DNA of 22,570 nt from a virus, in IMG/VR virus record IMGVR_UViG_3300040808_000113, positions 1-22,570 of that record; one strand, given 5' to 3'. Positions within the stretch are counted from its first letter, which is position 1, and each line of letters opens with the position of its first letter. Under the pieces are notes generated by a model that was given only the letters and a program-made list of their open reading frames with translations, did no database searches and had not been told where the DNA came from. Made by a program: the position numbers and the translations under genes. Below, piece after piece: positions 5,606 through 13,671 of this stretch.

Positions 5606-6969
5606 TAGAGCACCACCCATCTTGAGCCACTTGGAATTGTCACGGACACGCCACTGTTAACTGTGAGTGGACCCGTACTCATCGCATTTGTACTAGTTGT
5701 TAATGTGTAACTTGTTGTGATGGTTTGACCGTTTTCATAAAACACTTGGTCACCACCACCTCCTGTCGCGCCCCCGCTACCACCTCCGATAGCTCCCCAA
5801 GCAGACCCGTCGTAACCTTCAAACGAAGTGTCGGTAGAGTTAAATCGGATATATCCGGCAGATGGAGCCGCATCACGTTCACCTGTAGTCCCCGTTGGTA
5901 GGACCGCAGCCCCCGTAGAACTTGTTTTACTGACAACTGTAGACGCATCCACAGTGACGTTGGCCCAGGTAGAGCCATCATAAATACGCACCCTGTTTGA
6001 CGTTGTGTTGAAATACCAGTCACCTGCGGTGAGGGCATCCCCATCACGGTCAAGCGTAGGGTCCGAACTTTGTGCTCCTAGATACACATCCTCAAATTCA
6101 TCGAGGGCCAACTCAGCCGCAGCTTGAGCGGTTTGTGCAGCAGTAGCTGAAGATGCCGCCGAGCTTGCACTAGTCGACGCATTAGTTGCTGAAGTTGATG
6201 CACTTGATGCACTGTTTGAAGCATCAGTTGCGGAGCTTGCAGCGTTAGTCTCAGACGTTGATGCGCTAGTCGCACTATTGGCGGCACTAGTTGCACTGTT
6301 GGACGCTGCGGTTGCTGAAGATGCCGCGTTGGTTTCTGAGGTTGCGGCATTAGTTGCACTTAACGCTGCCGCAGTTTCGGAACTAGCAACCGTAGACTCT
6401 GAAGCCGCTGCCGCAGTGGCAGAATTAGAAGCTGCGGTCGCTGAAGTTGCTGCTGCGGTTGCTGAGGTTGACGCACTAGTGGCTGAAGATGCCGCAGCTG
6501 TTGCTGAGTTACTAGCACTCGTAACCGCACTTGAATATGTACTTTCGACCCAAGTCTTTGTTGCCGCATCTTGGGCATTGACCGGATCCCCTACATTAAT
6601 GATCCGACGGTTATCTGCATCATACTGCCCCGTAGCATCTTGAATAATAGCTTGCTCTAGCTCATCCGCAGATTCTTGAGACGTGTATAAATTATATAAC
6701 GCTAAGAGGTCGAGATCGCTCTCAAGCAATGCCGACCCATCCGTAAAGTCAACTAGGGTGGACCCCCGAGGGGTTGTCCTCCTAATCTCAATCGTTGAGT
6801 CAGCCGCTGGTGCAGCGTCAAGCTGAACCGTACTGCTACTCAGGAACGAGAAGTCTACTGCTACCCCTTCGACCTTTACCGAAATATGATCTTCATCAAT
6901 ATACGGGAAGGAGAAAGCATAGTTAGTAGTGGACCCGTCACCTGTATAAAATATGTAACTATAAGCCAC
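5605..6969 (-). CDS. Tail fiber protein with T7 gp17-type N-terminal attachment domain
   Basis: This is the main fiber gene (454 aa; T7 gp17 is about 553). Residues 1-140 match the T7 tail fiber N-terminal domain that docks the fiber to the tail (FYTGDGSTTNYAFSFPYI, IEIRRTTP, VDFTDGSALLESDLDL, then QDAATKTWV). Residues 155-280 are 18 consecutive heptads of the type S-(A/E)-T-x-A-x-x, forming a long trimeric shaft. Residues 300-395 hold two short beta motifs (GDWYFNTTSNRVRIYDGSTW and YIRFNSTDTSFEGYDGSAW), followed by a Gly-rich hinge and a tip domain (408-454). The start is GTG at 6969, with a GGAG ribosome site eight bases upstream. The gene sits directly after an intrinsic terminator hairpin. 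Confidence 0.9.
   Translation of the reverse strand: MAYSYIFYTGDGSTTNYAFSFPYIDEDHISVKVEGVAVDFSFLSSSTVQLDAAPAADSTIEIRRTTPRGSTLVDFTDGSALLESDLDLLALYNLYTSQESADELEQAIIQDATGQYDADNRRIINVGDPVNAQDAATKTWVESTYSSAVTSASNSATAAASSATSASTSATAAATSATAASNSATAAAASESTVASSETAAALSATNAATSETNAASSATAASNSATSAANSATSASTSETNAASSATDASNSASSASTSATNASTSASSAASSATAAQTAQAAAELALDEFEDVYLGAQSSDPTLDRDGDALTAGDWYFNTTSNRVRIYDGSTWANVTVDASTVVSKTSSTGAAVLPTGTTGERDAAPSAGYIRFNSTDTSFEGYDGSAWGAIGGGSGGATGGGGDQVFYENGQTITTSYTLTTSTNAMSTGPLTVNSGVSVTIPSGSRWVVL
6130..6507 (-). repeat. 18 coding heptad repeats (21 bp each) in the fiber shaft
   Basis: Codons 155-280 of the gp17-like fiber form 18 uninterrupted seven-residue units of pattern S-(A/E/S)-x-x-A-x-x, for example SATAASN, SETNAAS and SATSAST. 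Each is a degenerate 21-bp unit. Codon choice varies between units, so the DNA repeat is weaker than the protein repeat. Such Ala/Ser/Thr heptads are known from phage fiber shafts and set fiber length. The array is coding and not a CRISPR. Confidence 0.85.
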
Positions 6970-6981
6970 TTAGTGTTCTCC

Positions 6982-7009
6982 AAAAGAAAACCCCAGGGGT
7001 TACCTGGGG
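6982..7009 (-). terminator. Intrinsic terminator between gp16-like and fiber genes
   Basis: On the minus strand a 7-bp GC stem, CCCCAGG / CCTGGGG (7003-7009 with 6991-6997), with loop TAACC, is followed at once by TTTTCTTTT. It lies ten bases past the stop of the gp16-like gene. The U-tract runs straight into the GGAG ribosome site of the fiber gene, so it could partly end late transcripts or mark a processed 5' end. Whether it stops host or phage polymerase is not shown. Confidence 0.75.
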
Positions 7010-7019
7010 GTTCATTTGA

Positions 7020-10000
7020 TTAGTAAGATTTGAAGTTTTTAATAGGATCTTCTACCGCTTTTATGTCTTGTTGGACTTGTTTATTTATTAACTCTTGGTT
7101 CTCAGATAAGAGAATATCTAAGGCACTTTTCTGAAAGTCGTTAATAATGCTTCTTATTTCATCTACAACAAGTCCTTTTTCTTTGCGGGTTCCAGAAGGT
7201 AATCCACTTTTTAGAATTGGATATAAGATATCAGCCACATTGAATTCGGCATAGATTTCGTTATATCGATCATAAAGTGTTTGTTTACCATCCGATGTCA
7301 TCACAGTCCTGAAATCCATATTTGGAATATCAGGATGTTTTACAACCGGACGAATAGTGAGATCCGCAGTTTTCGACAAGTCATCTAAAGCTGACAACAC
7401 AAACAACGTTTCTTCAGACCTACCCTTAGCTCTATCTTCAATAGAATTTGTTGAAAAGAAATCGAGGATTGCCCCTGATGGATCGAGCATTGTAGATGTT
7501 GGTGTGCTTTGTCTGCGATTACCTAACACATCGTAAGAATATGATGTCTTAATTTCATGCCCATCAATATTTAATGCTGATTGTATAGGTTGTATGAAAG
7601 TTGTCTCTAATAGCTGATAAAAGTTTTTAGGATCTCGCATGTACGGATCATTTTCTCTAGCTACTTTCCTAATCGTGTTAGGAACTGCAAGATTCATTTT
7701 ATCTCGAAGCAATCTTAAGATAGCATCATCACTACTTTCAGGATCCATTAAGATTGATCCAAACTGAGTTAATTGATTAATACCTTCAAACAAACCTGCA
7801 TCTTTAACCGCTCTCGCTAGAGCAACCATAGCTACAGAAATGTTGTTAGCGTATTTCTCATACTCAGCATCATCAATAAATTCCCCTTGTGCTCTTCTAA
7901 GGTCTAGCATTTTCATGCCATCAAAAGCGTTGCTCAAGATCTTAAATGGTGTTGCGACAGGATCGAAATTTCGATACGACCACGTTGAGCCATCATCAAA
8001 CTTAATTGTATATGGCTGTGGTTTATCAGTATCTCTCCGGTTTTTAATTTGATCGTAGTTAGAGTATTCACCTCCACTAGTTAATTCACCGTTAGAATAT
8101 TTTACAAAGAAATATCCAGCTAACGCTTGAGACATTAACGCCTCACCTCTAGCTCTGGTTTGTCTTTGCAATCCGTTTTTACCGCTAAGATCGTCTAAAA
8201 ACTTTGGTGCTAAAAGCTGTATACCTGGCGTTAATCGAAATCCTTCTTCAAACACTCGAATTGGTGTTCGTAAAAACAATTGGCCAGTAGCAATCTTAAA
8301 CCAACCATTTTCTTTAAAGAATGTATTAACACCTTTCGCCGCTGTAGATGCAGCACCTTCTCCGGTAAAGTCTCTCTTGTAAAGCACATCTCTAACAAAG
8401 TTTAAGGCTTCTTCATCCTGACCACGGCGAAATAGACTTGCATCTTTTTTATAACCTAATTTAGTCAGAATACCTTTATCAGCCGCTAACTGTGTTTCTA
8501 CCCAGTTAAACAGCTTGTCACCCGTATATCCTTTATTTAAACCTTTGGATATTATTGGGTTGATTAAGTCATCTCCGGTAGTTCCGGCAAATGACTTTTC
8601 CATTGCTTCTTCTGTTGCTTTACGGACAAAGCTATCAAACTCTTTACCTTTAAGTCCTTTTTCAGAGGCCTCAATTGCAGCTTTACCTGCGGCACGTCCT
8701 GACACAAATGACGCATAATTAATCTGCGACATGAACTCATCGGTTGAGTTAAGTAGTCTAGGGAATAATCGTAAGGCTCCACCAAACGTACCTTGCCATG
8801 CAGACCCACCTTCCAAGATACGATTACTATCTCTAGTAAGTAAGGCTTGCTCATACTTAAATGCTTCTAATGATGCCTTTAATGCAAACTTAGCATTAAG
8901 GCCCATAGCCTTATATGCAGCATATGCTTCAACTCTAGTTGCTTTGTTAAGTGGATTATTTAACAACGCTTTCATACCTGGAATAAGTAGAGTTTTAGTT
9001 CCAGATGGGATGGTATTCATAATTAATGTTTTGAAACTGAACACATTTGATATCGCCGCTTCCGTGGCTTTAGCAATAATCCCTGATTTTTCTGGAGCTA
9101 ATTTCTTCTCAATGTTTTCGACAAGTCTGTTTCGTTGTGCCGTTAACTTAGCTGCCTCATCAAATTTACCTGCTTTAATCGCTTGGTTGATCATTGGGTT
9201 ATATTGTTTATTAATCCCAATAACCTGACTGTTGTTGATTAACTTATCGGCTTGCTTAAGATAGATTGCCCTAGCTTCATCAATAGTTACCCCAGTCTCA
9301 TCTGCAATTTGTTTTGGAGTTTTGATGCCTCCATCACTGTTAAGAAGACGTTCTTGACGCAATCTCATAGAATAGCCTGGCTGACCACCAATTGCTTCAT
9401 CAGCCTTTGTCAGCATAATGATGCGGTCATCTAGCTCTTCAAGCTCTTTACGTTTGGCGATTGCCTCAGTCATCTTCGTGGCATCGTCATCTAACTTGTT
9501 TAGGTTTTCAATTCCCCGTGCATATTGAATTCGCAATTCGTCGAGGTGCTGGAACACAGCCGCCGCAACAACATCCATACTTTCAGGATCGAGGACACGT
9601 CCCGCTACATCCATTGTGTCAGACGCAACAATCTTTTGTAGAACATCGTCTAGCGTTTGATTATCTAGTGATCTTAATTGATCCGCTACCTGAAGACCCT
9701 CTGCTAAGTTTTCGCTCAGGCTTCTTGGTCGATTAGATAAGGATGTATTCTTATCCGGTACATCTAACAAAGGGCCTTTTTTCTTAGGCTTTACAGTTGG
9801 CGTTGTAACTGTTTGCGAGGCTTGACTACTTAAATAAGGTTGATTACTGGGTAATGATGTATCTGGGACAGTGCCAACATTCTTTACGTTACTGGCAGTA
9901 TTAATAATGCCGCCAAAAGCAAAGTCTGCACTAGTGCCTAAAATTAATCCTCCGCCCAACCCGATGCCCGTTTTCTTAGCGGAGCGACCATAGTCAAATT

Positions 10001-10970
10001 CCTCAAGCCTACCCGCAGATATCTCAATGTTTTGACGCATGGCATCATCAGTGAATGTTAAGATGCCACCTTCTAGTGCCGCAGGTAATCCTGAGCGTCC
10101 TAAGGACTGCACTAATTTTGCTTTAAGTGTAGCTTTAGCGGCTGACTTAGTAGCAAACTTTCCCCAGAAACCCGCACCTACTGTGGCAATCCCTGCGTAA
10201 GTCGTTGGATCTAGAGCAAGACCAGATGCAAATCGAGTAAACCCTTCCCATGAATAATTTACTTCATCATAGGTATCCATCATCCACAAGAACGCTTCTT
10301 TAGTTTCTTGGTCAGCTTGGAGTACATATGAGGTAACATATGCCATTGCAGGAAGGTTATAGTTAAACCAACCCATCAAATCTTTACCGTATTCCGCAAG
10401 TGATGCGTCATCTTCGTCGTTAAATTTTCCTTGATTTAACATTGAATAGACACGATCAGAGGCGGCAATCCAGTCTCGATCAGTTTCTAAACTTGCCGGA
10501 TCAATATTTTTTCGCACAACCGCAAACGGCTTGTATTCTAAATACTCCGGTAAATTTTCTTTAAATGGCGCATCAATGGTAACAGGTTCAATTTCAAGTT
10601 CGTTGACATTGGGCTGTGTGATTTCTGGATCTGTTTCTGACGGCATCTCCATATCAACAGCGTTCGGTACTTGGGCCTCAGGTTTAACCGGATTTGTCTT
10701 TAATTCTTCTGGTAAAGATGGCTCAATGACTGAGGGGTTTACTACGTCAACGTTAGGTTGTTCTACGTTAGGATTAACCTGAACTTGATTTACGTTTTGA
10801 GTTGGGACGGTTATGTCCCGTTTAATTACGTTTGTAGATAAATCTGGTGATTGAGGGGCAGGACTATTGTTTTGATTAGCTGCCTTTAAATCGTCCTCCC
10901 ACCAGTTGTCTTGGGGTTTTTGTTTGGCTGCTTTTAGATCAGCATCCCACCAGTTTTCATTTTCAGCCAT
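7020..10970 (-). CDS. T7 gp16-like internal virion (ejection) protein lacking a recognisable transglycosylase domain
   Basis: At 1316 aa this is nearly the length of T7 gp16 (1318) and sits in its place, between the gp15-like and fiber genes. Such proteins leave the head at infection and form the trans-envelope DNA conduit. Two tandem motifs open it: NWWDADLKAAKQ (residues 6-17) and NWWEDDLKAANQ (22-33). A Pro/Asn/Val-rich low-complexity stretch follows (about 40-130), then a long mostly helical body with Ala/Gly-rich helices around 255-360 and coiled segments. The N-terminal soluble lytic transglycosylase domain of T7 gp16 is not visible: I find no equivalent of its catalytic region before the low-complexity stretch. 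The ATG at 10970 has only a poor ribosome site (AAAGT), so coupling to the upstream gene is likely. Confidence 0.85.
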   Translation of the reverse strand: MAENENWWDADLKAAKQKPQDNWWEDDLKAANQNNSPAPQSPDLSTNVIKRDITVPTQNVNQVQVNPNVEQPNVDVVNPSVIEPSLPEELKTNPVKPEAQVPNAVDMEMPSETDPEITQPNVNELEIEPVTIDAPFKENLPEYLEYKPFAVVRKNIDPASLETDRDWIAASDRVYSMLNQGKFNDEDDASLAEYGKDLMGWFNYNLPAMAYVTSYVLQADQETKEAFLWMMDTYDEVNYSWEGFTRFASGLALDPTTYAGIATVGAGFWGKFATKSAAKATLKAKLVQSLGRSGLPAALEGGILTFTDDAMRQNIEISAGRLEEFDYGRSAKKTGIGLGGGLILGTSADFAFGGIINTASNVKNVGTVPDTSLPSNQPYLSSQASQTVTTPTVKPKKKGPLLDVPDKNTSLSNRPRSLSENLAEGLQVADQLRSLDNQTLDDVLQKIVASDTMDVAGRVLDPESMDVVAAAVFQHLDELRIQYARGIENLNKLDDDATKMTEAIAKRKELEELDDRIIMLTKADEAIGGQPGYSMRLRQERLLNSDGGIKTPKQIADETGVTIDEARAIYLKQADKLINNSQVIGINKQYNPMINQAIKAGKFDEAAKLTAQRNRLVENIEKKLAPEKSGIIAKATEAAISNVFSFKTLIMNTIPSGTKTLLIPGMKALLNNPLNKATRVEAYAAYKAMGLNAKFALKASLEAFKYEQALLTRDSNRILEGGSAWQGTFGGALRLFPRLLNSTDEFMSQINYASFVSGRAAGKAAIEASEKGLKGKEFDSFVRKATEEAMEKSFAGTTGDDLINPIISKGLNKGYTGDKLFNWVETQLAADKGILTKLGYKKDASLFRRGQDEEALNFVRDVLYKRDFTGEGAASTAAKGVNTFFKENGWFKIATGQLFLRTPIRVFEEGFRLTPGIQLLAPKFLDDLSGKNGLQRQTRARGEALMSQALAGYFFVKYSNGELTSGGEYSNYDQIKNRRDTDKPQPYTIKFDDGSTWSYRNFDPVATPFKILSNAFDGMKMLDLRRAQGEFIDDAEYEKYANNISVAMVALARAVKDAGLFEGINQLTQFGSILMDPESSDDAILRLLRDKMNLAVPNTIRKVARENDPYMRDPKNFYQLLETTFIQPIQSALNIDGHEIKTSYSYDVLGNRRQSTPTSTMLDPSGAILDFFSTNSIEDRAKGRSEETLFVLSALDDLSKTADLTIRPVVKHPDIPNMDFRTVMTSDGKQTLYDRYNEIYAEFNVADILYPILKSGLPSGTRKEKGLVVDEIRSIINDFQKSALDILLSENQELINKQVQQDIKAVEDPIKNFKSY

Positions 10971-10976
10971 ATGTGT

Positions 10977-12689
10977 TTACTTTAATTTTTGGACTATTTC
11001 CCCCGAACCTGGGACGATGTAATATTCATTTATTGGAATATTTTCATAATCTTCCCGTGATGTGGGGGTATGTGGCTTATCTATTGATCCTAGGCCTTTA
11101 TTGATCTCTTTAAGATCCGGAGCGGGTTTTTCTAAAGATTTTTTTAGTACCTCTCCTTTGTTTCTTATATCTAAGAACGGCGTTAATTCTTCAACTGCAT
11201 ATTCAGATGCTTCATACGCCAACGCTTCTTTAACCGAAGCTGGAGGTTCTTGACCATTGTTTTGCTTAACCCATTCACGATACGATTGCCGATATCGTAT
11301 TTTAAATTTTCTACTTGCTCGTGATTGTGCTCTCACACCCTCTCCAGTAAATGGAAATGCGTCTCGGTCTCGTAGAGTTTGAATAACGCCTAGGACTCCT
11401 TCCTTGTACACATCATCAACAGCCTTATCGTTTATAAGATAATTATCTTCAAGAAGGCTATCCATGTCCTCTAATAATTTAGCTTTGTCCGCAGGCGTTA
11501 AATTTGATTCATCTAAAATAACTTCTTGTGCCGTGGCGCGGCTCATCGACGGTCCATTGCTTAATCTGTTTCGAATGTTTGATGCAGTGGTTTTACTCGT
11601 CACCTCATCAACATTTGTTTTGTTCAGAAACTCTCGAACATACTCTGACAATTCTGGAAGATTCTGTGCCGCATAATAATTACTTAATTCAATAATTTTT
11701 GGACCAGATAAGCCTCCCTCCGCGTCATTAAACTGCTGAAGGACAGAAACCTTCTCGGTCCGGATCGTTTCTTTTCTAGCTAATTCTCGTTGGGAGTTTT
11801 GAAAGTTATAAAGAGATATGTTGTTAGACGTTATCGTGTTTTTCAACTTATCTCGATTAGTTTTAATTTCATTATTTAACGCCCAATTAGGGATGCTATC
11901 GAGGATACTTGTATCACCAAACTCTAAAGCCTTTTGAGCAAACTCCTCATAAATAGCTTCTTTTCGCTCTACTGGATTAAGCCCATACCATTTACCAAAT
12001 GTGTCATCTAACGACTTAAGATCCTCAGCATTTATCTCAAATGACCGCGTGTTATTAGAACCACTACGCACTTCTTTAATTAACGCACCAACATCTTCTC
12101 TAAATGACTCGGTATTTTTAGTTTTAATAAATGTTGCTCTTTCTGCTGACCAGTTCTGCTCGTACTGAGCGATCAGAGACTGCATACCCGTAGCCAATCC
12201 ACCAATGTAAAACTCATTGTCTTCTGATGTGGTCGCTAGGATATTATTCTGTGCTTCGTCGAGAGTGGCCTTGAGTTTATTTTTATCTAACCGGATATTG
12301 TCATTTGCAAGAATCTGTTCAATCGTCGGCTGAAGAAGTTCTCTCCCCTTTTGCTTTCCTACAGTCTCTTGTACTTTGTACATCACAGACGGGACAAGCT
12401 CTGGGTGCAACTCTCCAATCTGAGCTTTTGTTACATCACCCTCTTTGATGCTATTGCTAACTGACGATACATAGAAATCTAACTTTTCTTCTTGTAACGC
12501 AGTCTTCTTTGCAACTTCTTTGAGACGGTATGCCTCAAGATTATCCGAGGCTACACCTAAGGACTGCGCTAGGGCGGTCGCGGCGGTAGCTTGTGCGGCA
12601 GATTGGCGAACTGTGGTTCTCTGCGGTGCGGCTGAGGTTTGAAACCCTGTGCCACTCCGTTGGTACTGCACTTGTTGTCTTCGCGCCAT
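10977..12689 (-). CDS. T7 gp15-like internal virion (ejection) protein
   Basis: This 570-aa, strongly helical and charged protein follows the gp14-like gene with a TAATG overlap and precedes the gp16-like gene. That is the place of T7 gp15, which forms the periplasmic part of the ejectosome. It starts MARRQQVQYQRSGTGFQTS and then has an Ala/Thr/Gln-rich helix (about 25-65, QSAAQATAATALAQSLG). This N-terminal layout recurs in internal core proteins of T7-like phages. The remainder is long helices with no enzyme motif. It is clearly shorter than T7 gp15 (about 747 aa), so part of the body is reduced. The assignment rests mainly on order, start style and composition. Stop and next start are six bases apart. 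Confidence 0.75.
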   Translation of the reverse strand: MARRQQVQYQRSGTGFQTSAAPQRTTVRQSAAQATAATALAQSLGVASDNLEAYRLKEVAKKTALQEEKLDFYVSSVSNSIKEGDVTKAQIGELHPELVPSVMYKVQETVGKQKGRELLQPTIEQILANDNIRLDKNKLKATLDEAQNNILATTSEDNEFYIGGLATGMQSLIAQYEQNWSAERATFIKTKNTESFREDVGALIKEVRSGSNNTRSFEINAEDLKSLDDTFGKWYGLNPVERKEAIYEEFAQKALEFGDTSILDSIPNWALNNEIKTNRDKLKNTITSNNISLYNFQNSQRELARKETIRTEKVSVLQQFNDAEGGLSGPKIIELSNYYAAQNLPELSEYVREFLNKTNVDEVTSKTTASNIRNRLSNGPSMSRATAQEVILDESNLTPADKAKLLEDMDSLLEDNYLINDKAVDDVYKEGVLGVIQTLRDRDAFPFTGEGVRAQSRASRKFKIRYRQSYREWVKQNNGQEPPASVKEALAYEASEYAVEELTPFLDIRNKGEVLKKSLEKPAPDLKEINKGLGSIDKPHTPTSREDYENIPINEYYIVPGSGEIVQKLK

Positions 12690-13195
12690 TACTTGTTACC
12701 CCATGTATCGTTAGCAGTCGTCCCAATTCTTAATGCCGCACCAAGATAATCTGGTCGAACAGGGGACTTGTAAGAGTTAACATTTGATATTGTTGTGAAT
12801 CTGTTATTAGCAGCCTGAGCCTGTAACGCCTGGTCTTGCCTTAAATAATTAACATCAGCAGTCATGTTATCGCGACCTGCTTTAGCCTCAATGTCAGCCA
12901 ACAGTGCATCCACGGATAGCCCAGCTATGCCTGCTTCTCCGGCGGCTACTCGTGCCGTAGCTTTAGCCCGTTCTGCTGCTCGATTATTTTCGAGCTTTTG
13001 CTCTGCTGTGTTCTGTGCTTCTTGTACACGGGTGGTGTTAATCTGAGCTTGGTTATATCGCTCTGCTTGCATATCAGCTTGATACTGCCGATCATTTAGT
13101 CGCCGCTGTTGTTTATAGGCTGCGTTCTGTGCCTGGACCTGCATTACGGTAGAACCAATACTGGCAATCGCCAGCATAGTTGTCATCTCGCACAT
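12689..13195 (-). CDS. T7 gp14-like internal virion protein B
   Basis: This 168-aa protein (T7 gp14 is about 196) begins MCEMTTMLAIASIGSTVMQV, a short hydrophobic helix after an MC start that is typical of gp14 homologues. A long Gln/Ala/Arg/Asn-rich helix follows (about 22-85), then AAGEAGIAGLSVDALLADIE (84-103) and a Gln/Ala coil. gp14 is ejected first and forms the outer-membrane channel in T7, consistent with the hydrophobic start and helical body. It is flanked by gp13-like and gp15-like genes exactly as in T7. A GAAGAGA sequence upstream of the ATG serves as a modest ribosome site. Confidence 0.82.
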   Translation of the reverse strand: MCEMTTMLAIASIGSTVMQVQAQNAAYKQQRRLNDRQYQADMQAERYNQAQINTTRVQEAQNTAEQKLENNRAAERAKATARVAAGEAGIAGLSVDALLADIEAKAGRDNMTADVNYLRQDQALQAQAANNRFTTISNVNSYKSPVRPDYLGAALRIGTTANDTWGNK

Positions 13196-13197
13196 AA

Positions 13198-13671
13198 TTA
13201 TCTCTTCATATAAAATTTGTGAAATGGCTCTCCATCAATTCCATGTGGAGTTGGCTCACAAATTGTAAAACCAAGCCATTTAAGCCAATGAATATGTTTT
13301 GTATTACCTGCCCAAACATAGTTCTCTAGATACCCGTAGTTATCTAACATCTTCTCTGTTATCCCTCGGCATTGAACTACGAACTCCCTTTTGAAATTCG
13401 TGAGTAAATCTGAGGCCAACATCCAAGGGGATCCGAAGACACCGCGATGTCCACCACAGCCGTACATAAGAATAATTTGATTGTTAATCCATGCAGAATA
13501 GCAGGAGTCAGAGAGGGCAAAAGCATATAGCAAGGAGACCTCAGGATCTAAACCAGTTCCGTGGTTTATTTCTTGGAGATCAGCCTCGCGTAAATGCTTT
13601 GCTAATAAAATACAGTCCTTCTTACTGGCCTGTTTAACTCTTGGCCTAGACTGCTTTACTACGTTTGACAT
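13198..13671 (-). CDS. T7 gp13-like protein (GNAT-fold-type virion morphogenesis protein)
   Basis: The C-terminal half carries EKMLDNYGYLENYVWAGNTK followed by HIHWLKWLGF (about residues 103-132). As I recall it, this matches the YVWVGNTSHIRFLKTIG segment of T7 gp13. Position between tail tube B and gp14 agrees. The layout of a helix, NxxHIxxLxxLGF and a short C-terminal strand is that of acetyltransferase-like folds, though acetyl transfer by this family is not established. A GTG at 13692 would extend the product by seven residues. I choose ATG 13671 because GGGAAGGA lies just upstream. The resulting 157-aa protein overlaps the end of tail tube B by 26 bases. The N-terminal 20 residues are basic. 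Confidence 0.82.
   Translation of the reverse strand: MSNVVKQSRPRVKQASKKDCILLAKHLREADLQEINHGTGLDPEVSLLYAFALSDSCYSAWINNQIILMYGCGGHRGVFGSPWMLASDLLTNFKREFVVQCRGITEKMLDNYGYLENYVWAGNTKHIHWLKWLGFTICEPTPHGIDGEPFHKFYMKR

Noticed and set aside
6130-6507. Short repeats that could suggest a CRISPR array
   Set aside because: Units are contiguous 21-bp codon heptads without spacers and stay in frame in the fiber gene.
6278-6643. 121-codon plus-strand frame rich in Ala, Val and Glu
   Set aside because: It is the antisense of the fiber's Ala/Ser/Thr heptads. The composition follows from the repeat, not from an independent gene.
8731-9228. 165-codon open frame on the plus strand
   Set aside because: It lies wholly inside the gp16-like gene in antisense. 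It has no ribosome site that stands out and no recognisable domain, so it is a shadow frame.
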